52,101 bases of DNA from an uncultured Collinsella sp. (GTDB taxonomy: Bacteria; Actinomycetota; Coriobacteriia; Coriobacteriales; Coriobacteriaceae): assembly GCA_902493145.1 (NCBI GenBank), contig CABUOA010000016.1:1-52101 (forward strand), in the 5' to 3' direction. Both the position numbers and the translations under genes were made by a program. Below the pieces are notes generated by a model. The model did not search any database, was not told the DNA's origin, and worked only from the letters and a program-made list of their open reading frames with translations. Every line of letters starts with the position of its first letter. Position 1 is the first letter of the stretch. This document shows positions 16,273 through 25,182 of this stretch, piece after piece.

Positions 16273-18173
16273 TTGAGTGTCGGGGCGTTTCCTTTAGCTA
16301 TGACGGTGCCGTGTCGGCACTCGACGGTGTCGATCTGAACATCGAGGACGGGGAGTTTTTCTGCATCCTCGGTGGCAATGGGTCGGGCAAGTCGACGTTT
16401 GCCAAGCATCTGAATGCACTGTTGCAGCCCGATGCGGGCACGGTGCGTATCAACGGCATGGATGCGTCCGACCCCGAGCTGGTCTACGACATTCGTTCGA
16501 CCGCGGGCATGGTATTCCAGAATCCCGATGATCAGCTGGTAGCAACGCTTGTCGAAGATGACGTTGCGTTTGGTCCCGAAAACCTTGGCGTGCCATCGGC
16601 GCAAATTGCGCAGCGCGTACGCGAGGCGCTGAAGGGCGTGGGCCTGGTGGGCTTTGAGCGCCATGAGACCCACGCGCTTTCGGGCGGCCAAAAGCAGCGC
16701 GTGGCGCTTGCCGGCGTGCTCGCCATGGAACCGCGCGTGCTCATATTGGACGAGGCTTCTTCGATGCTCGATCCGCGTGGGCGCAAGGGCCTTATGAAGG
16801 CTTGCCGCGCGTTGCACGATCGCGGTATGACCATCGTGATGATTACGCACTTTATGGAAGAGGCCGCCGAGGCCGATCGTGTCGCGGTGTTTCGGGCGGG
16901 GCGCGTTGCCATGCTCGGTACGCCCGAGGAAATCTTGACGCGGGCAGACGAACTTGCGCAGCTCAACCTGGATATGCCGGCGTCGTGCTGTCTGGGCAGG
17001 TCGCTTCGTGCGAAGGGCGTGCCCGTTTGCGCGCAGGTGCGTGAGGCGGATATGGTCGCCGAGATTGCACAGGTTTATGCCGAGCGGAGCGGGGCGGACG
17101 TCGCAGCACAGCCTTCCGCATCCGATTCTCGTATGCTTGACAATGGATCCTCTGCGGCCGATGGGATGGCCGCGTCGGAGCCCGTTATCGAGATTTCGCA
17201 TCTCTCGCATAGTTACTCGCTGAGCGCCCGCGAGCGCCGTCGATGGCACAAGCGCTCGACCACTGCGGACGCATCGAGCAAACAGGCTCTTTGGGGTAAC
17301 GATCCAAACAGCCCCTGGGCGCTACGTGATGTTTCGCTGACGGTGCGCCGCGGCGAGTTTCTGGGCCTGGCGGGTCATACCGGCTCGGGTAAATCGACGC
17401 TGGTTCAGCATCTCAACGGGTTGATTCGTCCGCAGGAGGGAAGCGTTTGCGCGCTGGGGCTCGACCTATCAAACAAGAAAGACGCCGCCGCGGTTAAGGC
17501 CAAGGTCGGCGTGGTGTTTCAATATCCTGAGCGTCAGCTGTTTGCCGAAACCGTGGCGCAGGACGTGGCGTTTGGTCCGCATAACCTTGGCTTGCCGCAA
17601 GATGAAGTCGACCGTCGTATCGAGTCATCGCTCTCACGCGTGGGCCTCGACCTTTCCACGGTCGGCGACAAGAGTCCCTTTGAGCTTTCGGGCGGTCAGC
17701 AACGGCGTGTGGCATTCGCCGGCGTGCTCGCCATGGAGCCCGAAGTCCTGGTGCTCGATGAGCCCATGGCGGGGCTCGATCCGGCTGCGCGCAGGGATTT
17801 CCTTGAGCTTATCGATCGACTTCACCGCGATGGCCTGACCGTTGTCATGGTTTCGCATAGTATGGATGACCTGGCCAATTGCTGCGACCGTATTGTCGTG
17901 ATGAACGAGGGCGCGGTGTTTGCCGAGGGCACGCCCGCTCAGGTTTTTGCGCATGCGGATGAGCTCAAGTCGATCGGCTTGGGCGTTCCCGCCGCCCAGC
18001 GCATGGCGTTGGCGCTCGCGGAGGCGGGCGTGCCGCTGCGTTGCGGCGGGCTTTATACGGTTGAGTCGCTGGCAGACGAGTTGGTGGACCTGCTAATCGG
18101 TCGCTCGGACGGTCCTTCTAACGTCGCGGACATTGCTAAATCCAAGACGGTCGCGCGAGAGGAGGGCTGCTAA
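16269..18173 (+). CDS. ecfA: Energy-coupling factor ATPase, fused EcfA1-EcfA2
   Basis: A 634-residue protein with two complete ABC ATPase domains. The first has Walker A GGNGSGKST (35-43), signature LSGGQ (137-141) and Walker B LILDE (158-162). The second has GHTGSGKST (369-377), LSGGQ (473-477) and LVLDE (494-498). A low-complexity linker of about 90 residues (240-330) joins them. In most firmicutes these are two separate proteins, EcfA1 and EcfA2; here they are fused, and both halves keep their catalytic glutamates. The protein powers vitamin uptake together with EcfT. It overlaps ribU by 4 nt and ecfT by 1 nt (TAATG). Confidence 0.92.
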   Translation: MIECRGVSFSYDGAVSALDGVDLNIEDGEFFCILGGNGSGKSTFAKHLNALLQPDAGTVRINGMDASDPELVYDIRSTAGMVFQNPDDQLVATLVEDDVAFGPENLGVPSAQIAQRVREALKGVGLVGFERHETHALSGGQKQRVALAGVLAMEPRVLILDEASSMLDPRGRKGLMKACRALHDRGMTIVMITHFMEEAAEADRVAVFRAGRVAMLGTPEEILTRADELAQLNLDMPASCCLGRSLRAKGVPVCAQVREADMVAEIAQVYAERSGADVAAQPSASDSRMLDNGSSAADGMAASEPVIEISHLSHSYSLSARERRRWHKRSTTADASSKQALWGNDPNSPWALRDVSLTVRRGEFLGLAGHTGSGKSTLVQHLNGLIRPQEGSVCALGLDLSNKKDAAAVKAKVGVVFQYPERQLFAETVAQDVAFGPHNLGLPQDEVDRRIESSLSRVGLDLSTVGDKSPFELSGGQQRRVAFAGVLAMEPEVLVLDEPMAGLDPAARRDFLELIDRLHRDGLTVVMVSHSMDDLANCCDRIVVMNEGAVFAEGTPAQVFAHADELKSIGLGVPAAQRMALALAEAGVPLRCGGLYTVESLADELVDLLIGRSDGPSNVADIAKSKTVAREEGC

Positions 18174-18973
18174 TGGAGGCGTTTTCGTTTGGCAGCTACT
18201 ATCCGAGCGATAGTGCGATCCATCGCCTGGATCCGCGCACCAAGCTGCTCCTGGGCTTTGTGTTTTTAATCACGACGCTGACCGTCGGCGGCTTCCGCGG
18301 ACTGGCCCCTGTCGCAATTTTCGTCGTGCTGATCTATGCCGTGTCCCGGGTGCCGGCTCGTCGCGTTCTGTCGTCGATGGCGCCGCTGCTGGCAATCGTC
18401 GTCGTGGTCGCGGTGCTCAACTTGTTTACCGATCAGAGCGGGCGCATCCTGTGGCAGCTCGGCTTTCTGCAGATAAGCGAGGGCTCACTGCGTTCTGCCG
18501 CCTTTATGGCGTGCCGCCTGACGTTGATGATGGCCGGTATGAGCGCTATTACGCTCACCACACCGACGCTCGACCTCACCGCGGGTTTTGAGCGCCTGCT
18601 CGCACCGTTTGCGCGTGTGGGACTTCCTGCGCACGAGCTCGGCATGATCATGGGCATCGCGCTGCGCTTTATGCCGCAGTTTGCCACCGAGATGAAGCAG
18701 ACGGCCGATGCGCAGGCAAGCCGCGGTGCACGCGTGACGGGCGGTCCGCTCGGCGGCGTGCGTATGCTCGGCAGTGTGGCGATTCCACTGTTCACGGGCG
18801 TGTTCCGTCATGCCGAGACGTTGTCTGCCGCCATGGATGCCCGTTGCTATCATGGCGAGCGGGGCCGCACACGTCTGCATACGCTTGCATTTGGCCGCGG
18901 CGATGCGTTGGCGGCGGTGGTGACGGCGTTGCTGCTCATCTGCGTCATCGTCATCAATCTTCAACTTGTTTAG
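18173..18973 (+). CDS. ecfT: Energy-coupling factor transmembrane protein EcfT
   Basis: A 266-residue membrane scaffold of the ECF transporter. It starts with the typical SDSAIHRLDPRTKLLLG and has membrane helices near residues 25-60, 65-80, 105-130 and 240-262. The two coupling-helix motifs that dock in the ATPases are visible as the QASRGARV and MDARCYHGE segments. It transmits ATPase movement to the S component. The start ATG overlaps the ecfA stop. Since ribU, ecfA and ecfT are in one riboswitch-led operon, this looks like a dedicated riboflavin importer, although EcfA/EcfT modules are often shared with other S components. Confidence 0.92.
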   Translation: MEAFSFGSYYPSDSAIHRLDPRTKLLLGFVFLITTLTVGGFRGLAPVAIFVVLIYAVSRVPARRVLSSMAPLLAIVVVVAVLNLFTDQSGRILWQLGFLQISEGSLRSAAFMACRLTLMMAGMSAITLTTPTLDLTAGFERLLAPFARVGLPAHELGMIMGIALRFMPQFATEMKQTADAQASRGARVTGGPLGGVRMLGSVAIPLFTGVFRHAETLSAAMDARCYHGERGRTRLHTLAFGRGDALAAVVTALLLICVIVINLQLV

Positions 18974-19003
18974 GCGCGATTCGAGCGCACGAAAGGGGTC
19001 CCT

Positions 19004-19450
19004 ATGACCGACAACGACCGCACGGCTCAGCTTGAGCGCGCCTGTTCGTATCTCAGACGCATTCCGGCGTGGTATCTAGCCACGACCGATGTGGCCGACG
19101 GGCATCAGCCCCGCGTGAGGCCGTTTTCGTTTGCCATGGTCGATGACGGCAAGCTGTGGTTTTGCACCTCGCGCGATAAGGACGTGTGGACCGAGCTCAG
19201 CGCGAACCCCAAGTTTGAGGTTTCGGGTTGGAAACCGGGGGAGTGTTGGATTGTGCTGACTGGCGAGGCCGCACTTGAGGACGACGCAGTTGCGAGCGAC
19301 AAGGTGCGTCAAGCGGGTTTTAAGCACATGGTGGGCATCGGCGAGGAACACGAGAGTGCCAACGACGGCCGCCTTGCTTTCTTTTCGGTCCGCAACATTG
19401 CCGCGCGCTTCTGTGATATCGACGGCAGCGAGGAGCGCCTGGAGCTCTAG
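19004..19450 (+). CDS. Pyridoxamine 5'-phosphate oxidase-like flavin protein 1
   Basis: A 148-residue single-domain protein of the PNPOx-like split-barrel family, which usually binds FMN or F420. Recognisable features are the N-terminal helix then IPAWYLATTD, the strand RPFSFAMVDDGKLWFCTS, KDVWTEL, and the downstream strand EVSGWKPGECWIVLTGEA. The substrate is unknown; the short members of this family are often quinone, nitro or general flavin reductases. It lies 30 nt after ecfT with AAGGGG ahead of the ATG and so may be in the FMN-riboswitch operon, which would fit an FMN-using protein. The next gene is a diverged copy. Confidence 0.83.
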   Translation: MTDNDRTAQLERACSYLRRIPAWYLATTDVADGHQPRVRPFSFAMVDDGKLWFCTSRDKDVWTELSANPKFEVSGWKPGECWIVLTGEAALEDDAVASDKVRQAGFKHMVGIGEEHESANDGRLAFFSVRNIAARFCDIDGSEERLEL

Positions 19451-19494
19451 CTCACACCAACCAGGCTCTCAAACTGGCTAGTACAGGAGGAAAC

Positions 19495-19905
19495 GTGGAC
19501 GGATTGAATACGGTTTTGGAGTATCTGACGTCGGTGCCGGCGTGGTACTTGGCGACGAGCGTGGACGGGCAGCCACATGTACGTCCATTTTCGTTTGCTC
19601 AGATCCAGGATGGCAAGCTGTGGTTTGTAACAGCGCGCACCAAAGATGTGTGGCAAGAGCTGCTGCAAAACCAGCGCTTTGAGGCCACGAGTTGGTGGCC
19701 GGGCCATGGCTGGCTCATCTTGCGCGGGCGTGCCGGCTTGGATGACCAGGCTTTAGGCGAAATGCGCGAAGCCGGGTGGAAGCATCTAGAGCACCTGGGC
19801 GAGCACTATGAGGGGCCTAACGACCCCACGCTCGTCTTCTTTAGCGTCGAGGATCCCGAGGCTTTTATCTGCAATCACGACGAATGGGTGCCGGTCGAGC
19901 TCTAG
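19495..19905 (+). CDS. Pyridoxamine 5'-phosphate oxidase-like flavin protein 2
   Basis: A 136-residue paralogue of the preceding protein. It shares the VPAWYLATS, RPFSFAQIQDGKLWFVT, TKDVWQELLQN and EATSWWPGHGWLILRG segments, and it ends in the same way (FFSVEDPEAF, then VPVEL). The start is GTG, with a textbook AGGAGG 6 nt upstream at 19485-19490. Tandem duplication is the simplest origin. Like its neighbour it is expected to bind a flavin in the cytoplasm and may be part of the flavin operon. A nested palindrome follows about 40 nt downstream and probably ends the transcript. Confidence 0.83.
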   Translation: MDGLNTVLEYLTSVPAWYLATSVDGQPHVRPFSFAQIQDGKLWFVTARTKDVWQELLQNQRFEATSWWPGHGWLILRGRAGLDDQALGEMREAGWKHLEHLGEHYEGPNDPTLVFFSVEDPEAFICNHDEWVPVEL

Positions 19906-19942
19906 CCAGCTGGCTCATCCTAACAACTTGGTTTTCGCATGG

Positions 19943-19996
19943 GCGGGCCCCGTATTGCCCGGCGCCGTTAGGAGCGCCGGTCAATACGGGGCCCGC
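19943..19996. repeat. Nested palindrome, probable terminator of the flavin operon
   Basis: Perfect 15-bp arms GCGGGCCCCGTATTG (19943-19957) and complement (19982-19996) enclose an inner stem CCGGCGC / GCGCCGG (19959-19965, 19974-19980). There is no T run after it. It has the same two-level layout as the palindromes around groESL. Confidence 0.8.
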
Positions 19997-20040
19997 TCCA
20001 TTTGTCAATTCCTTCAAGCGAATGTGTCGGGAATGTTTCA

Positions 20041-20077
20041 ATGCATGAATATGCAAGCCATTTACGTATTCATGCAT
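20041..20077. promoter_or_regulatory. ArgR-like palindrome upstream of argC
   Basis: ATGCATGAATA (20041-20051) and its exact reverse complement TATTCATGCAT (20067-20077) lie 86 nt before the argC start. The half-sites resemble ARG boxes (TGAAT / ATTCA). A possible promoter, TTGGTG (20081-20086) and TTCATA (20104-20109), follows it. Control by ArgR is inferred from position and resemblance. Confidence 0.55.
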
Positions 20078-20162
20078 CTTTTGGTGCTAAAGTTTCAACC
20101 AACTTCATAACGACCGCTGCGAAATGCGCATCGGTGCATAAATCGCAGACAAGGAGTCTGAT

Positions 20163-21233
20163 ATGTCTTTGAAGGTTGGAATCGTCGGCGCGGCTGGATA
20201 TGCCGGAGCCGAGCTCATTCGCCTCGTGCTCGGCCATCCCGAGTTTGAACTTGTTGCCATTACGTCCAACGCCGATGCCGGCCAGCCGCTGTCCGCGGTG
20301 TATCCGAGCTTTGCTGGCGTGAGCGATCTGGTTTTCACCACGCATGACGCCCCCGAGCTCAAGAGCTGCGATGCGGTTTTTCTTGCCGTGCCGCACACGG
20401 CTGCCATGGCACAGGTGCCCGCGCTGCTTGCATCGGGCGTCTCCTGCTTTGATCTTTCGGCCGACTACCGTCTGAACGACGCGTCCGTTTTTGAGGCTTG
20501 GTATGCCGCCGAGCATACGAGCCCCGAGCTGCTCAAGACCCGTGCCTTCGGTCTGCCCGAGCTGTTCTGCCAGGACTTGGAGACCGCCGCATCCGACCAT
20601 GCCGACGGCAAACCCGTGCTGGTCGCCTGCGCCGGTTGCTATCCCACCGCAACGAGCCTTGCCGCCGCGCCCGCCGTGCGCGCGGGCTGGGTGGCCGAGA
20701 ACGGTCCCGTGATCGTTGACGCCATCAGCGGCGTGACGGGTGCCGGCAAGTCCTGTAACGCCCGCACCCATTTTTGCAGCGCGGACGAAAACCTGGAGGC
20801 CTATGGCGTGGGTAAGCATCGTCACACGCCCGAAATCGAGCAAATCCTCGGTCTAACCGATCGCGTCGTTTTTACCCCGCACCTGGCACCGCTCAAGCGC
20901 GGCCTGCTCTCCACGGTGACGCTGCCGCTCACGCCGCAGGCCATCGACTCCCTGGCTCTTGAGGATGTCGTCGACTATTACAAGCAGTTCTACGCTGGAC
21001 GCACCTTTGTGCGCGTGCTCGACGCCGGCCAGCAGCCCAAGACGGCTTCGGTCGTCGGAACCAACGCCGCCCAGATTGGCCTCGCGCTCAACAAGCGCGC
21101 GGGCGTTCTGGTGGCGACGGGCGCCATCGACAATCTGTGCAAGGGTGCAGCAGGCCAGGCGGTCCAGTGCGCCAACATCGTCTTTGGTTTTGACGAGCGA
21201 CGAGGCTTGCCCACAGTGGCGTGCCCAGTGTAG
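20163..21233 (+). CDS. argC: N-acetyl-gamma-glutamyl-phosphate reductase
   Basis: A 356-residue enzyme of arginine biosynthesis that reduces N-acetylglutamyl-phosphate to the semialdehyde with NADPH. The dinucleotide-binding GAAGYAGAEL (9-18) and the catalytic cysteine in ACAGCYPTAT (Cys159) are present. The C-terminal HRHTPEIEQ segment is also normal. ACAAGGAG precedes the ATG. It opens the argC-argJ-argB-argD cluster behind an ArgR-like palindrome. Confidence 0.96.
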   Translation: MSLKVGIVGAAGYAGAELIRLVLGHPEFELVAITSNADAGQPLSAVYPSFAGVSDLVFTTHDAPELKSCDAVFLAVPHTAAMAQVPALLASGVSCFDLSADYRLNDASVFEAWYAAEHTSPELLKTRAFGLPELFCQDLETAASDHADGKPVLVACAGCYPTATSLAAAPAVRAGWVAENGPVIVDAISGVTGAGKSCNARTHFCSADENLEAYGVGKHRHTPEIEQILGLTDRVVFTPHLAPLKRGLLSTVTLPLTPQAIDSLALEDVVDYYKQFYAGRTFVRVLDAGQQPKTASVVGTNAAQIGLALNKRAGVLVATGAIDNLCKGAAGQAVQCANIVFGFDERRGLPTVACPV

Positions 21234-21367
21234 CACATTCGATTGTTAACGATTTGGTAGTCGGGCATCGAGTGGGGCGCCACTCTTAAGCTGGTCTCAT
21301 GATTACGACTGGCATGGCGCACCAACCGATGTCCGTTTTTTGTTTGACATAAGGAGTCATAAAGACG

Positions 21368-22636
21368 ATGAATATCGAGCTGTTTGATATCAAGATTCGC
21401 GCCGTCGAGGGTGGCGTTACGGCAGCGGCCGGCTTTAAGGCCACAGGCATCCATGCGGGATTCCGGAAGAATCCCGAGCGCCTGGATTACGCGCTCGTCG
21501 TGCCCGATAAACCCTGTCCCGGGGCCGGCGTGTTTACGACTAACCGCTTTTGTGCGGCGCCCGTGCAGGTGAGCCGTGCCAACCTGGGCGGCGCCGACAA
21601 GGGCTACGGCGTCATTGCCGGCGTTTCGGTCAACTCTGGCAATGCCAACGCCGCCACGGGCGAGACCGGCCTTGCATGCGCGCGCGAGACGTGCAGCATC
21701 GCATCGCAGGTCATCGGCTGCGAGCCCCAGCAGATTCTGGTTGCCTCCACGGGTGTGATTGGCCAGATTCTGCCGATCGACACGTTTGAGACCGCCATTC
21801 CTGCTGCCTACGAGGCACTCTCCGCCCACGGTGGCGCCGATGCCGCTCGCGCCATCATGACGACCGACACGCACTCCAAGGAGTACGCCGTGTCCTACGT
21901 CAGCGAGGCTGCGGGACACACAGGCAATGCCTATACGGTGGGCGGTATGTGCAAGGGCTCGGGCATGATCATGCCCAACATGGCCACCATGATCGCGGTC
22001 ATCACTACCGATGCCCCCGTCGAGCCGGCGGCGCTCCACGCCCTGTTGCTCTCCACCGTCAAGCAGACCTTTAACAAGGTAACGGTCGATTCCGACACCT
22101 CGACCAACGACACCTGCATCATGCTTGCCTCCGGCGCCGCTGCCGCAGATGCCGAGCCTATCGTCGAGGGCTCCGATGCCTTCGACGAGTTGGCATTTGC
22201 CGTGCACGAGGTGTGCGAGAGCCTGGCGCGCAATATCGCCGCCGATGGTGAGGGCGCATCCAAGCTTGTTACGGTCAACGTTACCGGCGCCGTGAACGAC
22301 GAGGAGGCCGATATCGCCGCCCGTGCCGTTGCCAACTCGCCGCTCGTTAAGACCTGCATCGCCGGCCACGACTGCAACTGGGGCCGCGTTGCCATGGCGC
22401 TTGGCAAGTGCGGCGTGAAGTTTAATCAGGAAGACGTTTCCATCGACATGATGGGCATGCCTGTCTGTCGCGACGGTCTGACTGTTCCCTTTGATGAGGA
22501 CGAGGCTCTACGACGTTTCGAGGCGCCCGAGATCGTGATCTCGGCCGACCTGGGCGCAGGCGACGCGGCAACGACCGTGTGGACCTGCGACCTCACGCAT
22601 GAATACATCTCCATCAACGGCGACTACCGTTCCTAG
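21368..22636 (+). CDS. argJ: Bifunctional ornithine acetyltransferase/N-acetylglutamate synthase
   Basis: A 422-residue ArgJ. It is made as a precursor that cuts itself before the threonine in PNMATMIAVIT (Thr207), which becomes the nucleophile of the beta chain. The oxyanion pair Thr128-Gly129 is in the STGVIG segment. ArgJ transfers the acetyl group from N-acetylornithine to glutamate, making the pathway cyclic; many ArgJ proteins can also use acetyl-CoA, which sequence alone does not settle. Its presence explains the absence of argA and argE here. TAAGGAG lies about 11 nt before the ATG, and the gap to argC is 134 nt. Confidence 0.95.
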   Translation: MNIELFDIKIRAVEGGVTAAAGFKATGIHAGFRKNPERLDYALVVPDKPCPGAGVFTTNRFCAAPVQVSRANLGGADKGYGVIAGVSVNSGNANAATGETGLACARETCSIASQVIGCEPQQILVASTGVIGQILPIDTFETAIPAAYEALSAHGGADAARAIMTTDTHSKEYAVSYVSEAAGHTGNAYTVGGMCKGSGMIMPNMATMIAVITTDAPVEPAALHALLLSTVKQTFNKVTVDSDTSTNDTCIMLASGAAAADAEPIVEGSDAFDELAFAVHEVCESLARNIAADGEGASKLVTVNVTGAVNDEEADIAARAVANSPLVKTCIAGHDCNWGRVAMALGKCGVKFNQEDVSIDMMGMPVCRDGLTVPFDEDEALRRFEAPEIVISADLGAGDAATTVWTCDLTHEYISINGDYRS

Positions 22637-22717
22637 ATTCCGGGCACGCTGCGCATCTTGCCGCGATTGCGGACAGCGGAGCACGGCGCGATAACGATAC
22701 GAAAGACGAGGCAGATT

Positions 22718-23698
22718 ATGAAATTCGCACGCGATTGTCGTTCGAGCGAATCCAACGAAGCAACCGCGCAGCTGCTGTTCGAAGCGCTGCCGTGGATTAA
22801 GAACCTGACCGGCAAGACGGTTGTTATCAAATATGGCGGAGCCGCCATGGTTGATGAGCAGCTGCGCCGCGACGTGATGAGCGACATCGTTTTGCTCAAG
22901 ATCATCGGCATGCGCCCCGTCATCGTGCATGGCGGCGGCAAGGCCATCAACGAGGCGCTGAGCCATTACGATATTCCCGTCGAGTTTAAGAACGGCCAGC
23001 GCGTGACCACGCCGGCGACGATGGATATCGTGCGCGAGGTGCTGGGCGGCAAGGTTAACCAGGAGCTGGTTGCTGCCATCAACCACCACGGCAACCTGGC
23101 CGTGGGCGTGTCGGGCAGCGATGCCGGCACGCTCATCGCCGAGCCGCTCGACCCCGAGCTCGGTCGCGTGGGCAAAGTGACGCACGTCAACACCGACTAT
23201 ATCGAGCGCTTACTCGATAGCGAGTACATCCCCGTTATCGCTACCGTCGCGGCGGGGGAGGACGGCGGTTTTTTCAACATCAACGCCGATACCGCCGCCG
23301 GTGCCGTTGCGGCAGCGCTGCATGCGCATAAGGCGATCTTTTTGACCGACGTCGACGGCCTGTACAAGGACTTTAGCGATAAAGACTCACTCATCTCCAA
23401 CCTAACACTCGACGAGGTTAACGAAATGCTCTACGGCGGCGAGGTCGATAAGGGCATGATTCCCAAGCTGCGCGCGGCCGTCGATGCGCTTGCCGGCGGC
23501 GTATTTCGCGCTCACATCATCAACGGCACCACGCCGCATTCGCTGCTGCTGGAGCTGCTGACCGATGCCGGCGTCGGCACCGTGATCCATTCCACCGAGA
23601 CGGCTTACGAGTTCGATACACATCCGCATCCGCTTTCGACGTTTGCTGCGCGTCTGACCGAGAACCTCGACGAGGTCGAGAAGCTTCAGACGGTCTAA
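22718..23698 (+). CDS. argB: Acetylglutamate kinase
   Basis: A 326-residue kinase that phosphorylates N-acetylglutamate. The nucleotide-binding KYGGAAM and substrate-binding VHGGGKAIN motifs are present, with the central DVDGLY segment. The ATG at 22718 was chosen because GACGAGG precedes it; the frame is open to a TTG at 22658, but that would add 20 residues unlike the family. The N-terminal helix (about residues 10-26, before LTGKTVVIKYGG) is the extension found in arginine-inhibited acetylglutamate kinases, so feedback inhibition by arginine is likely. It lies 81 nt after argJ and 69 nt before argD. Confidence 0.93.
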   Translation: MKFARDCRSSESNEATAQLLFEALPWIKNLTGKTVVIKYGGAAMVDEQLRRDVMSDIVLLKIIGMRPVIVHGGGKAINEALSHYDIPVEFKNGQRVTTPATMDIVREVLGGKVNQELVAAINHHGNLAVGVSGSDAGTLIAEPLDPELGRVGKVTHVNTDYIERLLDSEYIPVIATVAAGEDGGFFNINADTAAGAVAAALHAHKAIFLTDVDGLYKDFSDKDSLISNLTLDEVNEMLYGGEVDKGMIPKLRAAVDALAGGVFRAHIINGTTPHSLLLELLTDAGVGTVIHSTETAYEFDTHPHPLSTFAARLTENLDEVEKLQTV

Positions 23699-23767
23699 CT
23701 GACTCGCAGCTGCCCCATTCCTGCACCCATAGGCCTGCGCCGTCTGGCGCCCAACGAAAGGCATCCC

Positions 23768-25051
23768 ATGTCACTTGCAGCTCAGCAATCGCTTGAATCC
23801 CATTACGTTATGCATACCTTTGGCCGCTCTCCGGTCGAGTTTGTCGAGGGTCACGGCATGAAGCTCACCGGCGACGATGGCCGTGAGTACCTCGACTTTC
23901 TTGCCGGCATCGGCGTGTGCAGCCTAGGTCATGGCAACCTGGCTGTGCTCTCGGCGCTTGAGGCACAGACCAAAAAGCTCATGCATGTCTCCAATTACTT
24001 CTACATTGAGCAGCGCGGACAGGTCGCGGCGCTGCTGTCCAAGCTTGCTAACGACGACGCAGATGGTGCGCGCGTGCTTGCCGATGCCATTGTCGCCGGC
24101 GATGAGACCACGGCAGCTGCTCTTGGTGCCCCGGCTGCGGATGAGCAGGTTTGGGAGACCTTCTTTGCCAACTCCGGCGCCGAGGCCAACGAGGGCTCGA
24201 TGAAGCTCGCGCGCCTGTACGCCAAGCGTGCCGGTAACGGCGGCAACACCATCGTGTGCATGCGCGGCGGCTTCCACGGCCGTACGCTCGAGACCATTGC
24301 CGCCACTATGCAGGATTGGCTGCAGGATAGTTTCCGCCCGCTGCCGGGTGGCTTTGTGGCCTGCACGCCCAACGATATCGATGAACTGCGTGCGATCTTT
24401 AAGCAGCTGGGGAGCGAAATTTGTGCCGTGATGCTCGAGCCGATCCAGGGCGAGAGCGGTGTGCACCCCATGACCGAGGAGTTTATGGCGGCAGCGCGCG
24501 ACCTGGCACACGAAGTGGGCGCCGTGCTTATCGCCGACGAGGTCCAGTGCGGCATCTTCCGCTGCGGCAAGCCGTTTGCATTCCAAGCCTATGGCGTGGA
24601 ACCCGACATCATGAGCCTTGCCAAGGGCATTGCTGATGGCGTGCCCATGGGTGCCGTCGTAGCAAAGAAGGAGATTGCCGACGTGTTTAAGCCGGGCGAC
24701 CACGGCTCGACGTTTGGCGGTAGCTGCTTGGCCATCGCGGCGTGTGCCGCGACGCTCTCCGCACTCGTGCGCGGCGATTATGCCGACCACGCTGCCAAGG
24801 TAGGCGCCTATATGGAGGCAAAGCTCGCCAAGCTGCCGAACGTGACCGAGGTGCGTGGCCGCGGCTTGATGCTCGGCTGTGATTTGGATGATGCCGCGGG
24901 CGACGCGCATGATATTGTTGCCCGCGCGCTGGCCGCCGGTGCCGTGATTAACGCTACAGGTGCTCATACGCTGCGTTTCCTGCCGCCGCTCGTCTGCGAG
25001 GAATCCGACGTGGACAGTCTGATCGAGATCCTGTCGGACGTTTTGGCCTAA
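23768..25051 (+). CDS. argD: Acetylornithine aminotransferase
   Basis: A 427-residue PLP-dependent class III aminotransferase. FFANSGAEANEGSMKLAR binds the cofactor phosphate, DEVQCGIFR carries the PLP-contacting aspartate, and the Schiff-base lysine is Lys286 in SLAKGIADG. The enzyme converts the semialdehyde made by ArgC to N-acetylornithine. A roughly 30-residue Ala/Asp-rich insertion (about 96-128), between the substrate helix and the phosphate-binding motif, is not found in typical ArgD and explains the above-average length. GAAAGGCATCCC precedes the ATG. No argF follows: the cluster ends here with a hairpin. Confidence 0.93.
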   Translation: MSLAAQQSLESHYVMHTFGRSPVEFVEGHGMKLTGDDGREYLDFLAGIGVCSLGHGNLAVLSALEAQTKKLMHVSNYFYIEQRGQVAALLSKLANDDADGARVLADAIVAGDETTAAALGAPAADEQVWETFFANSGAEANEGSMKLARLYAKRAGNGGNTIVCMRGGFHGRTLETIAATMQDWLQDSFRPLPGGFVACTPNDIDELRAIFKQLGSEICAVMLEPIQGESGVHPMTEEFMAAARDLAHEVGAVLIADEVQCGIFRCGKPFAFQAYGVEPDIMSLAKGIADGVPMGAVVAKKEIADVFKPGDHGSTFGGSCLAIAACAATLSALVRGDYADHAAKVGAYMEAKLAKLPNVTEVRGRGLMLGCDLDDAAGDAHDIVARALAAGAVINATGAHTLRFLPPLVCEESDVDSLIEILSDVLA

Positions 25052-25077
25052 CACAGCGAAATAACTTAACTTTGACC

Positions 25078-25136
25078 GGGTTCCGGACTGCGGACGTGCC
25101 CTATGTGGCATGATTCAGCGGTCTGGAGCCCGTTTT
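25078..25136 (+). terminator. Terminator of the arginine cluster
   Basis: GGGTTCCGGAC (25078-25088) pairs with GTCTGGAGCCC (25121-25131) allowing G-U pairs, with a smaller inner stem, then GTTTT. A second small stem, CCTTAG / CTAAGG, follows at about 25138-25153. Confidence 0.6.
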
Positions 25137-25182
25137 GCCTTAGATTTGCTAAGGCGGGGAGACCTGCTGGTCAAAAAACATC

